Shown here piece by piece: positions 1-6,630 of a stretch of 8,473 nt of DNA. The translations under genes were made by a program, and so were the position numbers. The notes beneath the pieces were generated by a model, which did not search any database, was not told the DNA's origin, and saw only the letters and a program-made list of their open reading frames with translations. Positions within the stretch are counted from its first letter, which is position 1, and every line of letters begins with the position of its first letter. The stretch lies in the NCBI GenBank assembly GCA_023474385.1, contig JAMCYB010000019.1, positions 1 to 8,473 of the forward strand. Direction: 5' to 3'. The DNA is from Candidatus Martarchaeota archaeon (GTDB lineage: Archaea > Micrarchaeota > Micrarchaeia > Micrarchaeales > Micrarchaeaceae).

Positions 1-893
1 TAGCCCATGTACGTGCCCTGCTTTATCGCCTTGTATACCATGCGCTTGTTCTCCAGGTCCAGGATCCTTCCTACAACATAGAGCAGCAGGCTTATCGGGA
101 ATATTATCAGGAACCCTTCTATGGTATATGCCGTTGTTGTCAGGGGGCCGGATACAGCACTCACTGCGCTGGCGTAGCTGCCATAGCTTACTGCTATCGC
201 TATGAAGAAGAACAATATCGCGCCTATGTAGAATATGAAGCTGAAGCGGTCTATGCTGAAGCCGAGCCCTTTGAATGATTGCACAAGGCTGTCTTCTATG
301 CCTAGGCCCTTTATTACCAGGTATAGGCCTATCAGGCCAACAGGTAGCTGCCATCCGAAATGAAAGTAGTAGCTTACTGCAAAAAGCAGCAGTATTGCAG
401 CAGGTATGCCGAACACTATCCTTGCGTAGTGGGGCTCCTTGAGCTTCTCCAGTATAGTGAAATATGTGTTCTCGAACTGCTCCGCCTGCTTCATCCTCAG
501 TATGTCGACGCTGTTGACCTTTATGCGCGTCTTGAGCAGCGGCAGAACGCGATTGTCGCTTGCGCCGTCCGTTACCAGAACGCATGCGTCGGACTTGAAC
601 CTGTCGAGCACTATGTCTATCTGCCTGGAAAGCTCCGCGTCGGCCACGTATCCCTCTTTCTCCGCGCCAGTTATTGTGACGAGGTTCACTTTGTAGCCCT
701 GCTTCCTGAGCTCATCGTATTTCTTGACTGCTTCGAACATGGTGTTTCCGTCAGTATCCTGGGGGTCCGCAAGGGTGAGGGCTGCCGCTGCCTTGAGGTT
801 TTCCTCTCTCCCCACTACCGGGCCAGTAATCCTTGTCTTACGGTAGAGGTCGTTGTCTATGTCTACAGCCAGTATGAGGAGTCTTTCAGGCAA
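1..893 (-). CDS. DUF373 family archaeal membrane protein (3' end beyond window)
   Basis: This is a partial gene: 297 codons are present and the C-terminus lies beyond base 1. The first ~155 residues are soluble and match the DUF373 pattern as I know it: a β-strand ending in VDIDNDL (9-16), GPVVGRE (24-30), LADPQDTDGNT (41-51) and VTDGASDN (107-114). The rest is hydrophobic, with about four membrane segments near residues 158-178, 182-196, 216-237 and 255-275. DUF373 is a conserved archaeal family of unknown function, so no reaction is assigned. The TTG at 893 is chosen because an in-frame stop (TAA, 905-903) lies just upstream and the only nearby ATG (903-901) is in another frame and is followed directly by TGA. 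A TGTGAT ribosome-binding-like site (902-897) ends 3 nt before the TTG. The gene lies downstream of priS on the same strand, with its own TATA box. Confidence 0.85.
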   Translation of the reverse strand, partial: MPERLLILAVDIDNDLYRKTRITGPVVGREENLKAAAALTLADPQDTDGNTMFEAVKKYDELRKQGYKVNLVTITGAEKEGYVADAELSRQIDIVLDRFKSDACVLVTDGASDNRVLPLLKTRIKVNSVDILRMKQAEQFENTYFTILEKLKEPHYARIVFGIPAAILLLFAVSYYFHFGWQLPVGLIGLYLVIKGLGIEDSLVQSFKGLGFSIDRFSFIFYIGAILFFFIAIAVSYGSYASAVSAVSGPLTTTAYTIEGFLIIFPISLLLYVVGRILDLENKRMVYKAIKQGTYMG

Positions 894-924
894 AATATCA
901 CATTAAATAAGATTGTGTGGTAGG

Positions 925-932
925 ATTATAAA
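925..932 (-). promoter_or_regulatory. TATA box for the DUF373 gene
   Basis: The minus strand reads TTTATAAT here, between the priS stop and the DUF373 start. The usual archaeal spacing of about 25 nt would put transcription start near 902, giving a leader of about 10 nt. This suggests DUF373 can be transcribed independently of priS. Confidence 0.55.
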
Positions 933-963
933 TGTTTTCGTAATGCACGCGTATATGCCAATA

Positions 964-2109
964 TTATTGGAATACCGCCACGCGCTTAAGCATCAGGTAA
1001 AGCGCAGCATATGTGGGCAGCTCCACATTCTTGTCCTTGTATGGGCCGAAGCTGCTTCCCCCTATCGCCAGCACAGGGGATTCAGTGACATGCACCGCTA
1101 CGGTGCCGCCCCTGAATAGAACTGCTTCCTTCATCGGGTCGAAGTTCTCCAGTGCCTTGATGCTCTCTACGCTCTTTGATATTAGGCCTGTATCGCCGTG
1201 TATAGTATTAGGCACCCTGAGCAGGTGGTCCATCACGCTGGTAACGTTCTTGTCTATGAATGTCGTCTGGCTTATCGACATCGCCTTCAGTATGCTGTTC
1301 CATACCTCTGCTTTCTTGGGCAGGTTCACCTTGTCCCAATTGCCCGTGGTTATGCCCATTATAACATCTGCCTTGCTTCGCAGCAGCTTCCTGGCGAGCG
1401 GCTTTTCTATCCCTAGCGACACCAGCTTATCCTCGCCGGAATTCAGGGCTGATATCATGCCCCTCGCTATCCTCCCGCCCCACCCCGCATCGTCAGGCTT
1501 GGGCCCTCTCAGCTGCTTCTTCGGGTCATCTATGTTAGGGAAGAACCTGCTTAGGGTTATGCCCTTGCCAGTTATATAATCGCTCACGCGCTTGCGCGCA
1601 TCGGCATTGAGGTTCATGAACTCTTCGTCTATGACATGCACGTGATAACCCCTGTTGCCGCTGAAGTTTATCGTTATCTTATCGGCAGGCACGCCGAAAT
1701 CCGGTATTAGAAAGTCCTCTATGAGCTTGAACACCTCCTCCTTTGTCGCATCGAGGCAGTTGCTGCACACCCATGACCTTCCGTGCTCCAGCTGGCATTT
1801 TAGGTTAAGGTCTGTCGAATCGATGTCGAAGACGAGCTCCGACCTTACCCTTTCCTTCTTCTCCATAGGCCGGGCGCCCGGGTATCTGTATATTGACGTT
1901 GATACAGATATGAATGCGGGAGTATCAGACAGTATGTAGCTCTTGAACTCGTTGAACGTGCGGAAAGATATGTGCCTCTTCACTATTTTGCTCTCGAAAT
2001 CGCCGAAGCCGAACTCCCTCCTGCTCAGCTCGCTTATTGGTATGTAGGCCTTGCGGTAATATTCGTTGAACTTTATTTTCGCAAAAGACGCTACCCTGCT
2101 GTCCAGCAA
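964..2109 (-). CDS. priS: DNA primase small (catalytic) subunit PriS
   Basis: This is the catalytic subunit of the archaeal/eukaryotic-type primase, which synthesises primers for DNA replication together with PriL (not in the window). The length of 381 aa is normal for the family. With the TTG at 2109 as residue 1, the catalytic metal-binding motif ELVFDIDSTDL has D95 and D97. A zinc knuckle follows (C105, H109, C115, C118), then FSGNRGYHVHV (149-159), and near the C-terminus the block with MDHLLRVPNTIHGDTGL, whose Asp is the likely third metal ligand. A longer reading from GTG 2169 was rejected because its extra codons cover a TATA box (2143-2149) and are not family-like. The TTG has GGTGGT (2118-2113) ending 3 nt upstream, and the protein then starts close to the conserved helix with FNEYYRKAY. 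All catalytic residues appear intact. It diverges from the HAD-like gene. Confidence 0.95.
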   Translation of the reverse strand: MLDSRVASFAKIKFNEYYRKAYIPISELSRREFGFGDFESKIVKRHISFRTFNEFKSYILSDTPAFISVSTSIYRYPGARPMEKKERVRSELVFDIDSTDLNLKCQLEHGRSWVCSNCLDATKEEVFKLIEDFLIPDFGVPADKITINFSGNRGYHVHVIDEEFMNLNADARKRVSDYITGKGITLSRFFPNIDDPKKQLRGPKPDDAGWGGRIARGMISALNSGEDKLVSLGIEKPLARKLLRSKADVIMGITTGNWDKVNLPKKAEVWNSILKAMSISQTTFIDKNVTSVMDHLLRVPNTIHGDTGLISKSVESIKALENFDPMKEAVLFRGGTVAVHVTESPVLAIGGSSFGPYKDKNVELPTYAALYLMLKRVAVFQ

Positions 2110-2142
2110 TCTACCACCATCGCTAATTTTATTTATTGCAAA

Positions 2143-2149
2143 ATATAAA
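2143..2149 (-). promoter_or_regulatory. TATA box for priS
   Basis: The minus strand reads TTTATAT followed by TTTGC and an A/T-rich run. Transcription start is expected near 2120, which gives a short leader just containing the GGTGGT site before the TTG start at 2109. Confidence 0.55.
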
Positions 2150-2237
2150 TACACAACCAATGGATGCACGGTGAGGCTCTCATGCCGGCGGACTTCGTTA
2201 TCTGATTATTAGACAATCGTTGAATGCCGAACAGGCA

Positions 2238-2245
2238 TATATAAA
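2238..2245 (+). promoter_or_regulatory. TATA box for the HAD-like gene
   Basis: TATATAAA lies 30-38 nt before the ATG at 2276. Transcription start is expected near 2267, so the leader would be under 10 nt and translation close to leaderless. No Shine-Dalgarno site is seen before this ATG. Confidence 0.6.
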
Positions 2246-2275
2246 CCTTCGCGTTGAAAGCCTCTTTGCGGTACA

Positions 2276-2848
2276 ATGACAAACAAGGATAAAGAAACTG
2301 CCGGACGAAGGGAGATAGTGGTAGTCGATAGGGACGGGGTCGTTATAGACGATATCAATATGAAATTCGATACCATATTCAGGCGCGGCAATTCGCTGCC
2401 CGAAAGGGCGCTTAAGGAACTGATATTCGTATCGCTGAACCTTCTGCCAATGAAAAGGAAGAGGATATTGGAGCAGTATGAAGGCTTGGATCCTGAAGCT
2501 GAGGAGTATATGAAGAAGGCTCAAGGCAGCGGCAAAAGCATAAGGGTAAAGACCGCCAACATGAAGGTCGACGCGGAGAAGGAGAGATCCATGCTTGAAT
2601 CCCATGGGATCCATGCCGAAGTAGAGCATGCAGGCATGTTCAACAAGCTTGACAACTACAATAGGGACGAGATAGAGCTAGTCGAGGACAACCAGCTAGC
2701 TTCATTGATGGCCCTGATAAGGACAGGCGGCACAGAGAAGAGCATAAAGCTGATAAGGAAGGATTATAACTCAATATCCGGCTTCTTAATAAAAGCCTTT
2801 GGAAGGCATGGCAGGCTCAAGTATACGAACCTAGAAGAGCCGGAATGA
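2276..2848 (+). CDS. Small HAD-like protein (putative phosphatase fold), uncharacterised
   Basis: This 190-aa protein is not assigned to a named family. Residues 12-26 form a hydrophobic strand followed by DRDGVVIDD, which resembles HAD motif I (DxDG; D18 and D20). Residues ~89-120 (strand, T94, helix, then SHGIHAEVEHAG) look like the motif II strand with the following helix. VEDNQLASLMAL (136-147) resembles motif IV. Between motifs I and II, residues 41-85 are helical and charged and could be a small cap. The C-terminal 35 residues are basic. The protein is shorter than most HAD hydrolases, and motif III lysine cannot be placed with certainty, so substrate and even catalytic activity are open. 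It is transcribed divergently from priS and converges on the tRNA-Arg gene. The ATG is supported by the TATA box at 2238-2245. Confidence 0.75.
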   Translation: MTNKDKETAGRREIVVVDRDGVVIDDINMKFDTIFRRGNSLPERALKELIFVSLNLLPMKRKRILEQYEGLDPEAEEYMKKAQGSGKSIRVKTANMKVDAEKERSMLESHGIHAEVEHAGMFNKLDNYNRDEIELVEDNQLASLMALIRTGGTEKSIKLIRKDYNSISGFLIKAFGRHGRLKYTNLEEPE

Positions 2849-2888
2849 TAAGGCGCATATGCGAGCTTATGCAGTTAAGTGCATGAGG

Positions 2889-2999
2889 CGGGCCCGGCGG
2901 GATTTCCACACACACTAGCACGCTGTGCCAGAATATGGTTTGAACCCGCGACCATCAGCTTAGAAGGCTGCTGCTCTATCCAAGCTGAGCTACGGGCCC
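2889..2999 (-). tRNA. tRNA-Arg(UCU) with a 36-nt T-loop intron
   Basis: The minus strand folds as a tRNA. The acceptor stem GGGCCCG (2999-2993) pairs with CGGGCCC (2896-2890), and G73 is at 2889. The D arm is GCTC/GAGC with GG in the loop. The anticodon arm is 2971-2955 with loop CTTCTAA and anticodon UCU at 2964-2962, which reads AGA (Arg); its outermost pair is a G/A mismatch. The T-stem GCGGG (2949-2945) pairs with CCCGC (2901-2897). The T-loop is broken after TTCAA and resumes with AT, so 36 extra bases (about 2939-2904) must be removed to restore a 7-base TTCAAAT loop and a 75-nt tRNA. The A-run around the junction allows the cut to shift by 1-3 nt. CCA is not encoded (CCT follows G73). 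A possible TATA-like TTTTTAATATTA at 3055-3044 lies inside the upstream hydrolase gene; co-transcription with that gene is equally possible. Confidence 0.9.
2904..2939 (-). other. Noncanonical tRNA intron at position 59/60
   Basis: The intron forms its own long hairpin. CTGGCAC (2931-2925) pairs with GTGCTAG (2921-2915) around the loop AGC, with one G-U pair. Below it, CCATAT (2938-2933) pairs with the end of the GT-rich stretch, GTGTGG (2911-2906), through a mix of Watson-Crick and G-U pairs. AAA flanks both sides. Introns at 59/60 and nearby positions are known from archaea with broad-specificity splicing endonucleases. I could not place a strict bulge-helix-bulge motif, so the exact cut sites are uncertain by 1-3 nt. 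Confidence 0.75.
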
Positions 3000-3823
3000 T
3001 ATTGCCTGCGCCCCAATCCGTTCAACTGATTAGATTTGTACCTAATATTAAAAAAGGCTTTTGTATTTTCAACGGTGAGTCTGGCGGCATTGGCGTAATC
3101 CATCTTCTTTATGCCTGCAATGAACATGACTGAATTCTCGACGCTCTTCGGCGAGCTCCCGACTATTGGCGAATCCGTCTCGCCCATTACCTGGCTGGCC
3201 GGCATCACAGCAAGAGCTTTAGCGCGCTTCTGCGACTTGTATGGCGGCACTGATATGTAGTAGCCTGCTTCAGCGACTTCCTTCGCCTGAGCCTCGTCCC
3301 CATCGAAGAAGTGAAAGTGCACCCTCTTCATGCCTTTATCGCGCACCATGCCAAAAACGTCGGCAAATGATTCCCTTGAATGCACGGATACGGGCAGATC
3401 CATATCAAGGGCGGTGTCAAGCATTATGTCGAAGACCTGCTTCTGCTTCTCCTTCGCTTCAGTAGTGGTGGCAAGCTTGTAGTCCAGGCCTATCTCACCC
3501 ACTGCCACAATCTTCTTTGCGTTCTCCTTTATGAGCGAGACATTGAATTCGATCTCATCGTCCTTCATAGCCATGCAGTGCTCCGGATCTATGCCTATTG
3601 CAGCGAATATGTTTACATTGTCGCTGATTCTCAGGCATTCCATGTTCGACCTTGTGTCGACCCCGTCAGTTATTATCGTCTTGACGCCGTATTCTATTGC
3701 ATCCTTTATTGCTATTGGGTCGGTTATAAGGTCTATATGCGAATGCGCATCAGCTAGCTCTACCCTGTCCTTGAGCTCCAGCCCTTCCTTCGTGAGCTGC
3801 TTGGTTGCCATGCGAACACACAT
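2999..3823 (-). CDS. TatD-family metal-dependent hydrolase (putative DNase)
   Basis: This 274-aa TIM-barrel metallohydrolase belongs to the TatD family. Family members are metal-dependent nucleases, often 3'-5' exonucleases implicated in DNA repair or turnover. The metal ligands are all present: DAHSHID (H27, H29), AVGEIGLDY (E110), SVHSR (H148), HFHFFDG (H171) and GETDSP (D217). The usual GxHPH loop is GIDPEH here (77-82). The length is typical. The start could be ATG 3823 or the second ATG at 3811 (residue 5); neither has a clear ribosome-binding site, and the family core begins near residue 20, so the choice is not settled. The TAG stop (3001-2999) shares its final G with the first base of tRNA-Arg, so one transcript may carry both. 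The gene diverges from the DUF929 gene across a 117-nt region holding an inverted repeat. Confidence 0.92.
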   Translation of the reverse strand: MCVRMATKQLTKEGLELKDRVELADAHSHIDLITDPIAIKDAIEYGVKTIITDGVDTRSNMECLRISDNVNIFAAIGIDPEHCMAMKDDEIEFNVSLIKENAKKIVAVGEIGLDYKLATTTEAKEKQKQVFDIMLDTALDMDLPVSVHSRESFADVFGMVRDKGMKRVHFHFFDGDEAQAKEVAEAGYYISVPPYKSQKRAKALAVMPASQVMGETDSPIVGSSPKSVENSVMFIAGIKKMDYANAARLTVENTKAFFNIRYKSNQLNGLGRRQ

Positions 3824-3869
3824 ATGGTGCTTATGCCGCCTATGCCTGCAATATCAAAAGGTTATGCTT

Positions 3870-3895
3870 TTCAGGTATATGAATAAATACCTGAA
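3870..3895. promoter_or_regulatory. Perfect 9-bp inverted repeat in a divergent promoter region
   Basis: TTCAGGTAT (3870-3878) and ATACCTGAA (3887-3895) are perfect reverse complements separated by 8 A/T-rich bases. The centre lies about 35 nt upstream of the TATA box of the DUF929 gene and about 60 nt upstream of the tatD-like start. The symmetry and position suit a dimeric transcription factor site controlling one or both genes. No regulator is identified. Confidence 0.5.
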
Positions 3896-3914
3896 TTCCT
3901 TAAATTATAGGTAG

Positions 3915-3921
3915 TATAAAA
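3915..3921 (+). promoter_or_regulatory. TATA box for the DUF929-secY cluster
   Basis: TATAAAA ends 19 nt before the ATG at 3941. The expected start of transcription falls close to the ATG, which points to a leaderless or near-leaderless mRNA. An upstream A/T tract (TTAAATTATA, 3899-3908) is an alternative and would give a short leader including AAGGAT (3928-3933). Confidence 0.5.
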
Positions 3922-3940
3922 TTATTAAAGGATGTTGTAA

Positions 3941-4999
3941 ATGCCAAAAGACGAAATAGGAGGGAGAGATATTGCGCACAGGCTGGACGCAATAAGCATA
4001 ACGCTTTACATCATAACAGCACTATTGGTAATCGTGGTTGCGCTGATGATCTATCAGAGCTTATTCAAGCCGGTTTATGCCTACCAACAGCCGACCAACG
4101 CTATAATCAAGAATTCTACAACATTAACAAACCATTCAACAACCAATACCTCGAAATATAATTTCGGTCACAGGCTGACGAACATAGACGCGCCGCTTAA
4201 TTCGTCTGCATTGGCTGTGTTCAATTCTGCACCAGACTCGTACTTTGAGACTGCAGGCGAGATGCTGCTGAACGGCTCGCTCACAAACCAGGTGATGGAC
4301 CTGCCAGTTTCAAATTCGTCGATTTTCAAACCTCTGATGATTGATGGAAAACCGACAGCGATATACATAGGCGCGACATCGTGCATATTTTGCGGGGAAA
4401 ATAGGTGGGCTATGGCTCTGGCCCTAGGGAGGTTCGGATCATTCAAGTCGCTCTATACGGGGTACAGCAGCTTCGGCGACGACGATGTACCCACAATATA
4501 CTGGAACTCCGACAATTATACAACTGCGAGCAATGTGGGCTTCGGCAACAGCTATACGAGCAGCTACATCAACTTCGTATCTGCGGATTACGAATCGCCA
4601 ATAGTGCAGGGATTTGAGATACAGCCGTTGAGCTACTTTGTAGCTAAGGCATCATCGGTAAACCAAACGTATCTAGAGGCAATGAAGTTCATGAACAGCA
4701 CTGGGCAGTTCCAGGGTACGCCGTTTACCTTCTGGGGCAAGTATATAGAAGGAGGGGCGGATGCGGTAGACTTCAGCAATTCGTCTTCGTCAAGCAACCT
4801 GACGCTTGAATACATGACGCATGCGCAGATGTACAACGAGCTCAGGAGCCCGAATGACATGATGGGATGGACTGAATACGCAGGCGCTGATGTATACATT
4901 GCCTATTTGTGCAGCACGCTCAGCAGCACATCCAGCGCCGAGCCAAGCGTTTGCTCCTTGCCGGCGATACAGGGCATAGAAAAAGTGATGAAGATTTGA
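3941..4999 (+). CDS. DUF929 membrane-anchored thioredoxin-like surface protein
   Basis: This 352-aa protein has a short cytoplasmic N-terminus, one membrane helix (about 20-40) and a large outside domain. The domain contains GATSCIFCGENRW (144-156) with a C148-x-x-C151 pair. Further on, GTPFTFWG (259-266) resembles the cis-proline loop of thioredoxin folds. I recognise the CxxC block as that of DUF929, known from Sulfolobus and other archaea and of unproven function. Two more cysteines (C324, C338) could form a structural disulfide. Eleven N-x-S/T sequons lie outside the membrane, with a Ser/Thr/Asn-rich stalk after the helix (52-72) and a serine run at 279-285, as expected for a glycosylated surface protein. 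It is probably a thiol-disulfide protein, but no partner is known. It is the first gene of a cluster ending in secY, and the next gene starts 2 nt after its stop. Confidence 0.85.
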   Translation: MPKDEIGGRDIAHRLDAISITLYIITALLVIVVALMIYQSLFKPVYAYQQPTNAIIKNSTTLTNHSTTNTSKYNFGHRLTNIDAPLNSSALAVFNSAPDSYFETAGEMLLNGSLTNQVMDLPVSNSSIFKPLMIDGKPTAIYIGATSCIFCGENRWAMALALGRFGSFKSLYTGYSSFGDDDVPTIYWNSDNYTTASNVGFGNSYTSSYINFVSADYESPIVQGFEIQPLSYFVAKASSVNQTYLEAMKFMNSTGQFQGTPFTFWGKYIEGGADAVDFSNSSSSSNLTLEYMTHAQMYNELRSPNDMMGWTEYAGADVYIAYLCSTLSSTSSAEPSVCSLPAIQGIEKVMKI

Positions 5000-5001
5000 T
5001 T

Positions 5002-5538
5002 ATGGCGCAGCACATGAATATGAAAAGCACCCTTAAGAGGATATATGGCAATCCCGTGTATATTGCAGTTAATATAGCTGCTGCGCTCGTGTATTACGCC
5101 CTATACTCATATATACTATCAATCCAGACACATGGCATAGCGGTAGATATAAATCTGCCGCCTTCATATCTTGTGTATCTGCTCGTCATAACATCATCGG
5201 TACTGCTCACCATAGCAGTATTCTCAATAAGAGGCAGTAGGAACAACCAGGCCAAGATTTCCGCCAGCGTGACTGGATCGCTCACTGCCGCTTTCGGGGG
5301 GGTTTTAGGAGGGTGCGGGTGCACACCGCAGCTCTTATTCAGCATACTGGCTACGCTGGGGCTGGGCTCGCAGTTCGTATCATTTGACATGTTCTTCATA
5401 AACTACCAGGTGGAGCTTTTCACTGCATTCATACTGATAAACATAGGGCTTGCAGCATACTATCTGGACAAGCTCGCAAACCCGAAGTGCATCCTGAAGA
5501 GGCAGAAAAATGAGAAGAAGAGCAAAGGCAGGCACTAA
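5002..5538 (+). CDS. Four-helix membrane protein with a CGCTP motif
   Basis: This 178-aa protein is not recognised as a named family. Four membrane segments are apparent (about 18-41, 55-76, 88-122 as one long or broken segment, and 136-155), followed by a lysine-rich tail that is probably cytoplasmic. The third segment holds GGVLGGCGCTPQ (99-110) with C105 and C107. A third cysteine, C163, lies just after the last helix. Paired cysteines with a following proline inside a membrane segment recall thiol-redox or metal-handling membrane proteins, but this is resemblance only. The start at 5002 is chosen because the open frame upstream (from 4909) lies within the DUF929 coding sequence. ATG codons at 5014 and 5020 are alternatives. 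The position directly after a thioredoxin-like gene suggests the two work together. Confidence 0.8.
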   Translation: MAQHMNMKSTLKRIYGNPVYIAVNIAAALVYYALYSYILSIQTHGIAVDINLPPSYLVYLLVITSSVLLTIAVFSIRGSRNNQAKISASVTGSLTAAFGGVLGGCGCTPQLLFSILATLGLGSQFVSFDMFFINYQVELFTAFILINIGLAAYYLDKLANPKCILKRQKNEKKSKGRH

Positions 5539-6610
5539 AAAGGCGCTGAAGGGAAAAGCGAAGCGCGCTCACAGGAACGTTCGCAGGGCCGCGCCGAAAA
5601 GGATGAGGGGACGAGCAGTAGAACCGTTGGATATGGGCGCAGTGCCGTTGTCCTATGAAGAAACGCTGCTGGAGGATATAATGCGCGGCAGTGCGGCTGG
5701 AGTTAGCAAGCAGGTGTTCGCACTAACGGGCGCGCTGGCAAGCTTAACTCCGAAACTGAGGGAAGTGTATTTCTCGCATGGGTTCAGGGTAGGTAAAATG
5801 CTGTACAGGTCAGCCAGGCACATTGCTGGCAGTGCCACCACCGTGTTGCCAGTGCTTATCGAGTTCTTTGGCAAGGCGGGCTATTCTAACGTCTCCTACA
5901 GGCCGAAGGGCGGCAGTTACGAATTTGAGATGGCGGATGCGCCGCGCATGAAGCTTGGGGTAAACATGCATTCCTTCGAAGCAGGCATAATATCCGGGTT
6001 CATGAGTGAGGAGTACCGGAGGATAGTGAAATTTACGGAATCAGAATGCATGGGCAATGGCTCTGACTCATGCATATTCGTAGAAAGCAGCGGCCATGGC
6101 ATGGGTGAGAAGCGCCTTGACTCTGACAGCTGGATAAGGGAATTTTCTGATTATGTGATTAGCAGTGCGGGCGATAGAAGGCACGACTTGATGAACTATG
6201 AGTATTACCACCTCGCATCTGAATCGCTGCTGCACAACGAGTACGTGAAGGGAATCGGCGATATAGCGTACGTTGCTGGGAGCGGGCTAGGGCGAAGGCT
6301 TGGAGAGGAGCACAAAGGCATCGGCAATGAGGCGAGGATAAGGCGGCTCAAGGAATTGATAGCTTTATTAAACTTTGGAAATATAACTATTAAGCGTAGC
6401 GCACCGATGTCGCTGCGCATGGAATTCGATAGGCTGATGGCAAAAAAGGACATGGTTGTGCTAGCTTCGAACTTCATGAACGGCATGCTCAACGCATACC
6501 TGGGCAAGAGGCTCATCGAGACGCAGCGAAGCTCGTTTGGGAAATACATGATAGATATAAGGGAAACCGCACGTGGCGGGCGCAACGCAAAGAAGGCGCA
6601 TAGAGAGTAA
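5510..6610 (+). CDS. V4R-domain protein with a second, degenerate V4R-like half
   Basis: This 366-aa protein has no membrane segment. Residues ~60-192 look like a V4R (4-vinyl reductase) small-molecule-binding domain: YFSHGFRVGKMLY (87-99), then SFEAGIISGFMSE (155-167) and the Cys pair C180/C188 in ECMGNGSDSCIFV. Residues ~210-352 appear to repeat this plan: IAYVAGSGLGRRL (252-264), FGNITIKR (289-296), then NFMNGMLNAYLGKRL (321-335), but without the cysteines. V4R domains occur in archaeal regulators and in enzymes of tetrapyrrole metabolism; the ligand here is unknown. The first ~35 residues are strongly basic and likely disordered, and the last ~14 are also basic, which could favour contact with nucleic acid or acidic lipids. 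The ATG overlaps the previous gene by 29 nt. ATG 5603 (residue 32) would remove the basic tail. secY follows after 20 nt. Confidence 0.75.
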   Translation: MRRRAKAGTKKALKGKAKRAHRNVRRAAPKRMRGRAVEPLDMGAVPLSYEETLLEDIMRGSAAGVSKQVFALTGALASLTPKLREVYFSHGFRVGKMLYRSARHIAGSATTVLPVLIEFFGKAGYSNVSYRPKGGSYEFEMADAPRMKLGVNMHSFEAGIISGFMSEEYRRIVKFTESECMGNGSDSCIFVESSGHGMGEKRLDSDSWIREFSDYVISSAGDRRHDLMNYEYYHLASESLLHNEYVKGIGDIAYVAGSGLGRRLGEEHKGIGNEARIRRLKELIALLNFGNITIKRSAPMSLRMEFDRLMAKKDMVVLASNFMNGMLNAYLGKRLIETQRSSFGKYMIDIRETARGGRNAKKAHRE

Positions 6611-6630
6611 AGTGCTTATGAGGTCGGACG

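Noticed and set aside
901..903. ATG just upstream of the DUF373 gene
   Set aside because: It is in a different frame from DUF373 and is followed directly by a TGA stop.
2110..2169. Upstream extension of priS to a GTG start at 2169
   Set aside because: The extra 20 codons cover a TATA box and A/T-rich promoter DNA, and PriS proteins start near the helix that follows TTG 2109. That TTG also has a well-placed GGTGGT site.
2851..2888. Palindrome CGCATATGCG (2854-2863) in the gap after the HAD-like gene as a terminator
   Set aside because: It is a short self-complementary word with no loop and no T-run. It may be chance in a 40-nt convergent gap.
4909..5001. Longer start for the CGCTP membrane protein within the DUF929 gene
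   Set aside because: The added residues are Gln/Arg/Lys-rich out-of-frame readings of the DUF929 coding sequence. ATG 5002, directly after the DUF929 stop, is the natural start.
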